Source: DATBLE01 sp963837265 (GTDB lineage: Bacteria > Actinomycetota > Thermoleophilia > Gaiellales > Gaiellaceae). Taken from it: a DNA stretch of 64,000 nt. A model generated the notes under the pieces. It did not search any database, was not told the DNA's origin, and was given only the letters and a program-made list of their open reading frames with translations. Made by a program: the position numbers and the translations under genes. Location of the stretch: assembly GCA_963837265.1 (NCBI GenBank), contig CAWIMQ010000002.1:551535-615534 (forward strand). Reading direction: 5' to 3'. Of the stretch, positions 20,230-29,326 are shown piece by piece; the first letter of the stretch is position 1, and each line of letters starts with the position of its first letter.

Positions 20230-21330
20230 AGAGCCCGAGGCCTCGCTGCTCCGTGATCATCCCGGTCCACAACAAGGCCGTGCTGACGAAGCAGTGCCTC
20301 GACGTCGATCCTGGGGTCTCCGGCGGAGACGTCGTTCGAGCTGGTCGTCGTCGACGACGCCTCGACCGATTCGACGCGAGCGACCTGCTGGCGTCGTTCG
20401 GGAGCCGCGTTCCGCATCGTCCATCTCGAGCGGAACGGCGGCTTCGCCGTCCGCCTGCAACGCCGGCGCGGAGGCGGCGGCGTCCTCCGAGTTCCTGCTC
20501 TTCCTCAACAACGACACGATCGCGTGCAGGGCTGGCTCGACGCGCTCGTCGCTACGCCGAGGCCCACCCCGAGGCGGCAGTGGTCGGCAGCAAGCTCCTC
20601 TTTCCCGACGGGACGATCCAGCACGCCGGCGTGGTGTTCAATCTCGCCGGCGATCCGCTCCACATCTACGCCGGCTGCTCCCGCCGATCATCCCGCTGTC
20701 AACCGGTCGCGACCGTTCCAGGCGTGACCGCCGCCTGCCTGCTCGTGCGACGTCCGAGCTTCGAGGACCTGGGCGGCTTCGACACCGACGTACGGAACGA
20801 CCTCGAGGACGTCGATCTCTGCCTGCGACTCGGCGAGCTCGGCCAGAGATCCACTACTGCCACGAGAGCGTCCTGATCCACCTCGAATCGGCTTCGCGCG
20901 GTCGACCGAACGGCCCCGGCCGCTCCGCGCCCATCTACCGGGAACGATGGGGTCACCGCGTTCGAGCCGACGAGGTGGACTACTACCTCCAGGACGGGCT
21001 ACTCGATCTGCTTCGAACCCGGCCCGACAAGCTCCCCCTGGGCAGGAGACGTCGGGAGGACGCCGACGTCCTGCAGGCACGCTCGCGCCAGTTGTTCGAC
21101 CTCTTGCGCGAGACCGTCAGAGCTACGACGTTTGCCACGGCTGGCCCCGTTGCGATGTTCGGCAACGAGCATCGGCTCCAAGCACCGCCCGGAGGCTCCG
21201 CGCCGCGCGCTTCGATCTCGCTTACGGGGCGTAAGCGCCTCGAGCAGCGCATCAGCACGCTTCGCGGCCAGCTCGCGTCGTCGCTGTCCGAGCTTGCCGG
21301 CCACATCGAGTCATGGGCGACCCGTCCGGG
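20226..21330 (+). CDS. GT2 glycosyltransferase (frameshifts), perhaps fused to the next frame
   Basis: Family-2 transferase of the rhamnosyl type. Motifs after correction are CSVIIPVHNKAVLTKQCLD, ELVVVDDASTDSTR, LERNGGFAVACNAGAEAA, FLLFLNNDTIA and DLEDVDLCLRLGELG. A C-terminal helical stretch (RKRLEQRISTLRGQLASSLS) looks like a coiled coil. ATG at 20226 overlaps the previous stop as ATGA. The frame has no natural stop near 21310: the unnamed repeat domains follow in the next frame without a ribosome site, so a single polypeptide ending at 22176 is likely. Confidence 0.7.
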
Positions 21331-22176
21331 GAGGTCCACGCGGAGGCAGCACCGCCCGCGCAGGCGGATGCGTACGACCGTGTCCTGCGCGATCTCCCCG
21401 CACTCGTTGCGCGCGCGACCGAGGCCGGCTCGACGATCCTGGTCGTCAGCAAGGGTGACGACCGCCTGCTTCGCATCGAGGACAGGACGGGCTGGCATTT
21501 TCCACGGGCGGCGGACGGCCGCTACGCCGGTTACCACCCGGCAGACAGCGAGGAGGCCGTCGCCCACCTGGAGCGGCTGCGCCGGCAGGGTGCGGACTAC
21601 ATCGTCTTCCCCCAGACGTCGCTGTGGTGGCTCGATCACTACTCTGCGCTCAGGCGGTATCTCGAGGGACGGTACGACGTTGCACGGCGCGACGCGGCCG
21701 GCGCCGTGTTCGACGTACGGAGACCGCGGACCGCAGCCGAAGACAGGTCGGCCCTGCAGGGCTCGCCGCAGGCCGATGACACGGACCCGCCCGGTGCGGC
21801 GGCGCAGGCCGCCGACCGCGAGCCGGTGCGGCCAGTCGCCTCGGTTGTGGAGGGCCTGCTCCCGAAGGACGCGAAGCTCTTGGTGACGACCGCACAGCCG
21901 CACGCGCTCGCCGGGCTCCCACCCGACCGGACAGCTGCAATCGCTCCCGAAGAGGACGCGACACGCGTCCTCGCCGCCGTCCAGGTGCATGCCACAGCGG
22001 GAAGCCAGTTCCTCGTCGTGCCGCGCGACACCCTCGCCTGGTTGGCCGATCGTCCGTCGCTGGCGTCCGAGCTACGTGCTCGCTACCCCCTGGTTACCCG
22101 CCAGGAACACTTCTGCGAGATCTACGACCTCCGTCTCGACGCACCGCAGGCCGAGCCGACCACTCCAGGCAAATGA
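21313..22176 (+). CDS. Tandem copies of the unnamed WWLDHY domain
   Basis: A 287-residue frame with two copies of the domain that ends the gene at 17692. The first copy has ILVVSKGDDRLLRI, GWHFPRAADGRYAGYHPADS, EEAVAHLERLRRQGADYIVF and WWLDHYSALRRYLEGRY. The second (from about residue 170) is diverged: LLVTTAQPHALAGL, GSQFLVVPRDTLAWLADRPS, then RQEHFCEIYDLR. No catalytic motif is recognised; the alternating pattern suggests a small alpha/beta fold. ATG 21313 has no ribosome site, and fusion to the upstream GT2 gene is probable. The end overlaps the next ATG. Confidence 0.65.
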   Translation: MGDPSGEVHAEAAPPAQADAYDRVLRDLPALVARATEAGSTILVVSKGDDRLLRIEDRTGWHFPRAADGRYAGYHPADSEEAVAHLERLRRQGADYIVFPQTSLWWLDHYSALRRYLEGRYDVARRDAAGAVFDVRRPRTAAEDRSALQGSPQADDTDPPGAAAQAADREPVRPVASVVEGLLPKDAKLLVTTAQPHALAGLPPDRTAAIAPEEDATRVLAAVQVHATAGSQFLVVPRDTLAWLADRPSLASELRARYPLVTRQEHFCEIYDLRLDAPQAEPTTPGK

Positions 22177-23549
22177 GCCGATCGAGAGTCCTCCTCGTGT
22201 GCCACAACCACCCCGACCTGCTCGTCGGCGGCGTCGAGATGTACACCCGTGACCTCTACGAGGCCTTGAGCCGCTCGTCGCGTGTCGAGCCGGTGCTGCT
22301 TGCCCGGGCAGGACGGCCGTACACGCAATCGCCGAATCCGCATCCGGAGTCGCCGATCTCGATGGCCAATCGCGACCGGAACGAGTATCTCCTGTACACG
22401 GAGTTCGGCGAGTTCGACCACTTCTTCGGGCGACTCTCGGATCACACTCCGCTGACGCGCCACTTCGACCGATTCCTTCGTGACCTTCGGCCGGATGTCG
22501 TTCATTTCCAGCACACCGCGTATCTCGGATACGACATCGTCCGTGTCACCCGAACGCGCTGCCCGGTGTCCCGATCGTCTACTCGTTGCACGAGTACCTC
22601 CCGATCTGCCACCGCAACGGGCAGATGGTTCGCGCACAGGACAACAAGGTCTGCCGGGAAGCGTCGCCCAGACGGTGTCACGAGTGCTTTCCCGGCTTGA
22701 CGCCCCAGCAGTTCTTCCTGCGCAAGCGATTCATCCAGTCTCAGCTGTCCCTCGTCGACCGCTTCGTCGCCCCGACCGACTACGTCAAGGAGCGGTACGT
22801 CGAGTGGGGGCTCGAGGCCGACAAGATCGGGAGGAGCCACAGGGAGTCCGGCACCCGAACGTGACCGCCGACCAGATCGAGGCCAAACGACGGCTGAGAC
22901 CGCGCCTGCGTAATCAGTTCGGATACTTCGGTCAACTGAACCCGTACAAGGGAGCCGACACGCTGCTCCGCGCGATCGACCTTCTCGGCTCCGACTTCGA
23001 CGGATACCTCTGGGTGTACGGCGCGAATCTCCAGCAGCAGCTACCGGAGTGGCAACGGCGATTCGGGGAGCTGATGAACCGGCCGCGTCCGAATGTCACC
23101 TTCGCCGGGGGCTACCAGCGTTCGGAGCTCGCCGAGCTGATGGCCCGATCGACTGGGCGGTCGTGCCGTCGGCGTGGTGGGAGACCGGCCCGCTCGTCGT
23201 CCGGGAAGCCTTCCAGCATCGGCGACCGGTGATCTGCAGTGACATCGGCGGTCAATCCGAGAAGGTCCTGGATGGCGTGAACGGCTTGCACTTCCGGCGC
23301 GGTGACGCGGAGTCGCTGGCCCGCACGATGCAACGTGCTGCGGACTCGCCCTCACTCTGGCAGGTGCTCAGCGACGGCATTCCGGAGCGGCCAGGTCATC
23401 CGATGCGTCGGCATGTCGAGGCGCTGGTCTCGATCTACGACGTGCTGCTGGACGGAAGAAGCCGGGCGACGACGGGCAGCGGGCGCCGGGCCGCTGGCTC
23501 CGGGGCGAGGGCGCTGCGCCGAGCGGCAGCACGGGCGGTGGGCGGATGA
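22173..23549 (+). CDS. GT4-type glycosyltransferase, first of a tandem pair (frameshifts)
   Basis: GT-B transferase of about 455 residues. N-terminal half: VLLVCHNHPDLLVGGVEMYT (glycine-rich loop), LRPDVVHFQHTAYLGYDIV, SLHEYLPICHRNGQMVRA and a Cys-rich patch with C(x)8CxxC spacing. C-terminal half: FGYFGQLNPYKGADTLLRAI, FAGGYQRSELAEL, VPSAWWETGPLVVREAFQHR and SDIGGQSEKVLDGVNGLHF, the nucleotide-sugar site. The next gene is a close paralogue. Frame breaks near 22560, 22835 and 23150. ATGA overlap with the previous gene. Confidence 0.82.
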
Positions 23550-24892
23550 CCGCGGTGAACGGAAACGGCCGGCCAAGGTTCTCTACGTCACGTCGAATGA
23601 CCCGTCGATTCGGCCCGGTGGCCTCGAGCCGTACACGCTCGATCTGTACGAGGCGATGCGGGCCGCCGGCAGCTTCGAGCCGATTCTCATCGCGCGCGCA
23701 GGGCCTCCCTTCACCGAGGCAACCTGCTACCACGGCTGGTCTCTGTTTACGCTGGCCGGAGAGGACCCGAACCAGTACCTCTTCGAAACGAACACGTTCG
23801 CCGACCACTCCCAGTTCGATCCGCTGTTCGGACGCTGGGCGAGCAAACAGGTGCTGACTCGGTTCTTTCGAGACTTCCTGCTGGCTCACCAGCCGGACGT
23901 CGTCCACGTCCAGCACACGATCTTCCTCGGGTACGACCTCCTGCGGATCGTGCGGACGACGCTCCCCGATACGCCGATCGTGTACACGTTGCACGAGTAT
24001 GTGCCGATCTGCCATCGCGACGGCCAGATGGTGCGGACCGTCAGCAACGACCTCTGCCGCGAAGAGTCTCCTCGCCGGTGCAACGAATGCTTCCCGTCCG
24101 TCTCCCCCCAGACCTTCTTCCTGCGGAAGCGCTTCATTCAGTCCCATTTCGCGCTTGTCGACCAGTTCATCGCGCCCACGGACTACGTGCGCGACCGGTA
24201 CGTCGACTGGGGGCTGCCCGCGAGCGGATCGTCGTCGAGCCGCAAGGATGTTGCCCGTTGCCGACCGTGTTCCCGACGAGTCGAAGCCCGCGATTCGCAA
24301 CAGGTTCGGCTACTTCGGCCAGCTGAACCCCTACAAGGGCGCGGACGTGCTCCTCGAGGCGATGGAGCTCCTCGGCGAAGACTTCGACGGGCACTTGTGG
24401 GTGCACGGCGCGAATCTCGAGTTCCAGCCCGTCGAGTTTCGCGCCCGTGTGCAGGCTCTTTCCGACGGCTCGCGCTTCAACATCACGTTCGCCGGCCCGT
24501 ACGAGCGCGGGGAACTCGGAAAGCTGACGGCCGAGATCGACTGGGTCGTCGTCCCGTCGATCTGGTGGGAAACGGGACCGATCGTCTCATGGAGGTGTTC
24601 CAGTACGGGCGGCCGGTGATCTGCAGCGCATCGGCGGATGTCGGAGAAGGTGACGGACGGCGTAAACGGTCTGCACTTTCGAAGACGTGACGCAGCGCAC
24701 CTTGCGGAGACGATGCTCTACGCAGCCGAGACGCCGGACCTGTGGGAAGATCTACAGGCGGGAATTCCGGCCGGTCCGCCTCGGTGGATGGGCGATCACG
24801 TCGACATCCTCAGCGCCCTTTACGCGCGTTTGCTCGACGAACGCCGGACGAGCTCGGAGCAGCTCGTAGTGGAGGTAGGGGCTCGTGGATAG
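23546..24892 (+). CDS. GT4-type glycosyltransferase, second of a tandem pair (frameshifts)
   Basis: Paralogue of the previous gene, about 445 residues, with the same landmarks: VLYVTSNDPSIRPGGLEPYT, QPDVVHVQHTIFLGYDLLRI, TLHEYVPICHRDGQMVRT, NECFPSVSPQTFFLRKRF, FGYFGQLNPYKGADVLLEAM and VVPSIWWETGPIV. The pair probably arose by tandem duplication and may add sequential sugars. ATG 23546 overlaps the preceding stop; a shift at about 23570 is needed to join it to the conserved frame, and others occur near 24230, 24590 and 24640. Confidence 0.8.
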
Positions 24893-24961
24893 GCGCGCGG
24901 AGACGGGGTTCATCGACTCGCCCTGGGCCGAGTTCTCCTGCGCGACCTGGCTGACGGAGGG

Positions 24962-26752
24962 ATGGCTCTTGTGGTCGGCGACGGTGCGTCGATCGATTCC
25001 GACGGGCAACTTGATGCGACGCTGGTAACAGATCAGGGCGCGCAGGAGCTGGTGGCGCGCGAGTTCCAGGGGCACGACGGGCGAGAGACGCCTCGCCTCG
25101 TTCTGGTCATCGTGTCCTCCGAGGCACTGTACGGGGCGGAGGGCGCAGTGCTGAGGCTCGACTCGGGCCGCACCTCTGCACGGCTCACGGGAGAGAGTGT
25201 CCGCACGCTCACCGTTGCTCCGGACGAGGTTGCCCGTGAGTCGCTGGCGTCGCTCGACGCGACGCCTCGCGGTGAGGTCGTCTCCTTTCTCGCGTCGGCG
25301 TTGACGGACGTGCCCGATCCCGAGCGTGCGCAGTTGAGCGATCGTCTGTTCCAGATCCGACAGGCTCTGCGCGAACGTCTGCCCGAGCTCGTCAACGCTC
25401 CCGATCGCCCGTTGGGAGCCCATGTCGACCGGCTGATGGCCGTCGACGACGGTTCCTTCTACGTCGAAGGATGGTTGCGAAGGGGCGACGCCGGTGTCGT
25501 CCGCCTGACTGCGATTTCGCCGGAAGGCTCCCGCGTCGAGCTCCTCGAGCGGCTGGCACGCTGCGGCCGGTCGGACGTCGCCGCGTTCTACGGCCTACCG
25601 GGCGGGGAGCCGGAAAGCGGACTCGGGTTCACATGCTTCTTCGAGATGGACTACGGCTACAGCCTGCGCCGCGAGGGGTGGGTCTTCGAGGTCGAGGACG
25701 GCCGGGGCGACTCCTGGGAGCTTCCGGCGCCCGCAGTCCTCGACGATCCGCTTGCCGTGCGCCACGCGATCCTCTCCGGCCCGCACCTCGAGCGCCTTCC
25801 TGACGAGCAGTTGATGGTGAGGCACATCCACCCGGCGATCACTCGAATCCAGAAGCGCATCAGCACCCCTCCGGTCGTCCGCTCGCTGGGGGAGTTCGGG
25901 GATCCGCCGGACTCACCCGAAGTATCGATCGTCGTGCCGCTGTACCGGCAGATCGACCATCTCGAGGCGCAGCTTGCCGAGTTCGCCAACGATCCCGAGC
26001 TCTTCGCGAGCGACCTGGTGTACGTCCTCGATTCGCCGGAACGGGCAGAAGAGCTCCTCCAGCGGGCGGCCGATCTGCACCCGATCTATCAGCTTCCGTT
26101 CCGTGTCGCCGTGCTGGAGGAGAACGTCGGCTTCGCAGGCGCGTGCAACGCAGGAGCCGATCTGGCCCGCAGCAGGCTCCTCGTGCTTCTCAACTCGGAC
26201 ATCCTGCCGGACCGCCCCGGGTGGCTCGCGACGATGCGCGACTTCTACGACGCGACGCCGAACATCGGTGCCTTGGGGCCGAAGCTCATGTACGAGGACG
26301 ACTCGATCCAGCACGCCGGGATGTACTACCACCGGCTCCCGGGCTCGTCACTCTGGGTCGACGCGCATTACTACAAAGGCATGCATCGGAGCCTCGCACC
26401 TGCCAACGTCGCGCGCCGTGTCCCGCTCGTTTCAGGCGCGTGTTTGATGGTCGACAGACTTCTGTTCCAGCGCACGGGCGGTCTGCCGACTAGCTACATC
26501 CAAGGAGATTACGAAGATGCTGATTTCTGTCTCCGTCTAATGGCCGCCGGATTAGAGAACTGGTATTTACCTGCTTCCGAGCTCTATCATCTCGAAGGTC
26601 AGTCCTATTCCAGCAACCTGCGTCGTCCCTTCAACCGCTACAACATGTGGCTCCATAACCACCTTTCGCAGGCTGCGATTGACGACGTCGCGCGCGACCC
26701 AGACACCTGCAGTCGTCCTAGGCGGAGTCATTCGCATCAACTCGATACATGA
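24962..26752 (+). CDS. GT2 glycosyltransferase with N-terminal beta-sandwich modules
   Basis: A 596-residue protein. Residues 1-320 hold strand-rich modules, one with the GW core seen in neighbouring genes (SFYVEGWLRRGDAGVVRLT). The transferase part runs from about residue 320: VSIVVPLYRQIDHLEAQLAEF, ENVGFAGACNAGADLARS, LLNSDILPDRPGWLATM and GDYEDADFCLRLMAAGLENW. Translation may begin at GTG 24885 in another frame, joined by an indel near 24966. From about 26500, inside this gene, base composition drops and stays lower for about 3 kb. It overlaps the sulfotransferase-like gene by four bases (ATGA). Confidence 0.82.
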   Translation: MALVVGDGASIDSDGQLDATLVTDQGAQELVAREFQGHDGRETPRLVLVIVSSEALYGAEGAVLRLDSGRTSARLTGESVRTLTVAPDEVARESLASLDATPRGEVVSFLASALTDVPDPERAQLSDRLFQIRQALRERLPELVNAPDRPLGAHVDRLMAVDDGSFYVEGWLRRGDAGVVRLTAISPEGSRVELLERLARCGRSDVAAFYGLPGGEPESGLGFTCFFEMDYGYSLRREGWVFEVEDGRGDSWELPAPAVLDDPLAVRHAILSGPHLERLPDEQLMVRHIHPAITRIQKRISTPPVVRSLGEFGDPPDSPEVSIVVPLYRQIDHLEAQLAEFANDPELFASDLVYVLDSPERAEELLQRAADLHPIYQLPFRVAVLEENVGFAGACNAGADLARSRLLVLLNSDILPDRPGWLATMRDFYDATPNIGALGPKLMYEDDSIQHAGMYYHRLPGSSLWVDAHYYKGMHRSLAPANVARRVPLVSGACLMVDRLLFQRTGGLPTSYIQGDYEDADFCLRLMAAGLENWYLPASELYHLEGQSYSSNLRRPFNRYNMWLHNHLSQAAIDDVARDPDTCSRPRRSHSHQLDT

Positions 26753-27327
26753 CAGCAATCGGTAGCGGACTCGCCTTTCTCCACGTCCCGAAGACTGGCG
26801 GCACGTGGGCCGTGCGTGCAATGGAGGCGGCCGGCGTCTCTCTGGCGGATATCGGGATGCACGCAGATCGAAACGATCTGCCCTTACACGGCGAGTTCTT
26901 CTGCTTCGCCTTCGTGAGAGAGCCTCTCAGCTGGTATCGCTCATGGTGGTGCCATCGCCATACGTTCTGCGACTGGCAGGACGGCCAACCGCTGGATCAG
27001 GTCGGACGGGCGCCTTTTGAGCAGTTCGTCAGCGATGCATTGGGCCGCTTCCCAGGCTACGTGTCGGATCTCTTTGAGCAGTTCACAGGGCCTGTTGGCG
27101 CTGAAATCGACTTTGTAGGTCGCTATGAGAGCCTCGTCGATGACCTCATCGAGGCGCTCCGCCGAGGAAACCAGACCTTCACCGAAAGTGTGATACGGAG
27201 CTACCCCGCAACAAACGTGAGCTCGCGCATCCTTGACACCCATTGTCGCCGCGACATCATCGACCGCTTGAAAGAGACGGAGCACAGGGCGTACGAGCGC
27301 TTTTATGAGACCGAACTCACAGCGTAG
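26749..27327 (+). CDS. Sulfotransferase-family protein
   Basis: Small PAPS-dependent sulfotransferase-like protein of 192 residues. The 5'-phosphosulfate loop is FLHVPKTGGTWAV (residues 9-21) and the 3'-phosphate region is FAFVREPLSWYRSWW (about 52-66); a later DFVGRYESLVDDL fits family 2 members. The acceptor is probably a sugar of the glycan made by this island. Codon use is visibly less GC-rich than in genes before 26.4 kb. Confidence 0.8.
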   Translation: MTAIGSGLAFLHVPKTGGTWAVRAMEAAGVSLADIGMHADRNDLPLHGEFFCFAFVREPLSWYRSWWCHRHTFCDWQDGQPLDQVGRAPFEQFVSDALGRFPGYVSDLFEQFTGPVGAEIDFVGRYESLVDDLIEALRRGNQTFTESVIRSYPATNVSSRILDTHCRRDIIDRLKETEHRAYERFYETELTA

Positions 27328-27386
27328 CTTCTATGCACTCGGTCGCTTTCTCGCGCATCTCTCGTACTGCCGAGGATGAGACATAG

Positions 27387-28685
27387 GTGCTCAGGAGCTA
27401 TGAGATATCGCTTGAGCCATCGAGAACCAGCATTATCCAAGACGCTGCGGTTGATGTTCTCAAGAGCAACGGGACGGATGTTGATGTCGAAGCGTACGTG
27501 CTTTCCGTCGAAGGCTGGCTTGTCGCGCCGCGCCGAGTCGTGGCAATCGATTTCGATCAGGATGGTGGAAAGATCGAATGGACGCCAGCTCGGCGCGTCC
27601 CGCCACAGAGACCGGCCAAGAACGGCGCGGCAATGCGGTGGGCGTTCGCATGCGATATCGGCGCGACCTCGCTGACTCCAGAATTCGAGATCGAGTTGAA
27701 GGCGGTTCTAGAAGACGGCAGCCGCATCCCCTTCGCGAAGGTCGCCGGGGCACGCAACCCACTCTGTCGACCGACGACGGACTCGCCTGCGCCTCTCGTT
27801 GTCACCACACTCGGCAGATCGGGGTCAACGTTGCTGCTGCGCATGCTCGCGAGTCATCCCGAGCTCGTCGCCTATCAGCCGCCCGGCTGGGCTCAAATCG
27901 AGGTGCGCGGAGCAAGCTTCTGGGTTGACGTTCTGTTGCTTCTCACTTCACCGAGTATTGGGCTTCGGCAGGCATACGGCGACCGACCGATGACGCGAGG
28001 ATGGTCAACCTCTCTTCCGGGCACCTTTGTCCGACCTGTGAGGGACGGCGTATTCAAGTGGATCGCCGACGGAAGCGTCGAAGAGACGATTCGTTTCTGT
28101 CAGCGACAGATCGCCGCCTTTCATCGGGCCGCCTCAATAGAGGCCGGAAAGCCGATGGCGCGCTATTTCGTAGAAAAGTCACAACCAACGGCGCAGTGTT
28201 CCACAGCAGAGATCGTTCAGGAGATGAGCGGCAGCGCAAAGGAGATAATTCTTGTGCGCGACTTCCGCGACGTGGTGTGCTCTTGGGCTTCTCATGCGGC
28301 AAAGGCAGGCCGTCGAAGAAGCGACCTGACCCGAGCCGACGAGGAAGGGATCGCCGAGTGGGCAGGACCTATCGAGCGACTACATCGCTATTGGGAGAGA
28401 CGATCGGGCCGGAGCCACCTTCTGCGGTACGAGGATCTCATCCGCGCTCCAGAAACCTGTGTCGGCGCCCTGCTGGAGTACCTTGACGTGCGCTCGGATT
28501 CAGCCTGTGTTCGAGAACTTGGGCAGCGCGCACGCGTCGTGGCGCCCGACCTGGCCGGGCACCCCACGACCCCCGACGTAACATCCTCCGTCGGCCGGTG
28601 GCGCAGCGAGTTCACGCCGGCGATGCGAGACCTTGCCACCAGCCTGTTTGGAAATGCTCTTGAAGCGTTCGGTTATTGTCGATAG
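27387..28685 (+). CDS. Sulfotransferase with N-terminal beta-sandwich module
   Basis: A 432-residue protein. Residues 1-130 form a strand-rich module with the GW core (YVLSVEGWLVAPRRVVAIDF). The sulfotransferase domain starts at about 133 with LVVTTLGRSGSTLLLRML (PAPS loop) and has EIILVRDFRDVVCSWASHA (3'-phosphate site) and HLLRYEDLIRAPE. GTG 27387 is used; ATG alternatives out of frame. Like its neighbour it lies in the lower-GC block. Two sulfotransferases in a row suggest a sulfated surface glycan, which is inference. Confidence 0.82.
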   Translation: MLRSYEISLEPSRTSIIQDAAVDVLKSNGTDVDVEAYVLSVEGWLVAPRRVVAIDFDQDGGKIEWTPARRVPPQRPAKNGAAMRWAFACDIGATSLTPEFEIELKAVLEDGSRIPFAKVAGARNPLCRPTTDSPAPLVVTTLGRSGSTLLLRMLASHPELVAYQPPGWAQIEVRGASFWVDVLLLLTSPSIGLRQAYGDRPMTRGWSTSLPGTFVRPVRDGVFKWIADGSVEETIRFCQRQIAAFHRAASIEAGKPMARYFVEKSQPTAQCSTAEIVQEMSGSAKEIILVRDFRDVVCSWASHAAKAGRRRSDLTRADEEGIAEWAGPIERLHRYWERRSGRSHLLRYEDLIRAPETCVGALLEYLDVRSDSACVRELGQRARVVAPDLAGHPTTPDVTSSVGRWRSEFTPAMRDLATSLFGNALEAFGYCR

Positions 28686-28688
28686 GCC

Positions 28689-28802
28689 GTGGATCCTCCG
28701 TCGGCGGCCCACTCGGCACTGCAGGAGGCGGACCGGTTGGTTGGTGAGGGTGGTGGGCATTTCAAGCTGGAGATGCGCGACGCGGGGAGGGAGACACCTT
28801 GA
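28689..28802 (+). CDS. Candidate 37-residue ORF between two glycan genes
   Basis: GTG at 28689 opens three bases after the sulfotransferase stop and the frame ends in TTGA, overlapping the TTG start of the next gene. The product (VDPPSAAHSALQEADRL then VGEGGGHFKLEMRDAG) has no recognised domain. Its only support is the tight coupling on both sides; it could be the remnant of a larger gene. Confidence 0.35.
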   Translation: MDPPSAAHSALQEADRLVGEGGGHFKLEMRDAGRETP

Positions 28803-29326
28803 ACTGGCACTCTGCTAAGGGGAAAGGCGACCAGCCAGATGGACAGACCGGTGTTGTCACGGTGGTCGAGCGCCTGGACACAGCGGCGACCGGCCCGGTG
28901 CAAGCCGGCCACGTCGACCGGCCGAAGCTGGGACCGGCCGGAGCCGCCTTGACGGTGGCGGGATGGGCCCTCGAGGCCGACGGACCGGTACCAGCCGTCG
29001 AAGTGGTCGGAGACGGGGGGGTGATAGCGACCACGACACCTGGTCATCGCCGCCCTGATGTCGCGCAAGCCCACCCCACCATCCCTCGTGCCGATGAAAG
29101 CGGGTTTCAGCTGGCGATTCCGACTCAATCTCTTGTTAACGTGCAGAAACTCGAGGTGTTTGCCGTTTCCAATGACGGAACCAAGACCCAGCTAGCGGTA
29201 TTTGGACTCGACTCTACAGTCGGTCCGGGTATCGATACGGAGGGCGAGCCCAATAAGTCACGTCTCCGTCGCTGGATGAAGGGCCTGCCGGCAGCCTTCG
29301 GCTTTCGCGGCGGCGGCGGCGTGTGA
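28799..29326 (+). CDS. Stand-alone GW beta-sandwich module protein
   Basis: A 175-residue protein whose core (about residues 45-135) is the same module found inside neighbouring transferases: LTVAGWALEADGPVPAVEVV, then GHRRPDVAQAHPTIPRADES and GFQLAIP. There is no signal peptide or membrane segment; the C-terminus is basic. It may bind sugar or hold the transferases together; no enzyme motif is present. TTG 28799 is a tentative start, coupled to the small ORF before it; the end overlaps the next gene by GTGA. Confidence 0.65.
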   Translation: MNWHSAKGKGDQPDGQTGVVTVVERLDTAATGPVQAGHVDRPKLGPAGAALTVAGWALEADGPVPAVEVVGDGGVIATTTPGHRRPDVAQAHPTIPRADESGFQLAIPTQSLVNVQKLEVFAVSNDGTKTQLAVFGLDSTVGPGIDTEGEPNKSRLRRWMKGLPAAFGFRGGGGV

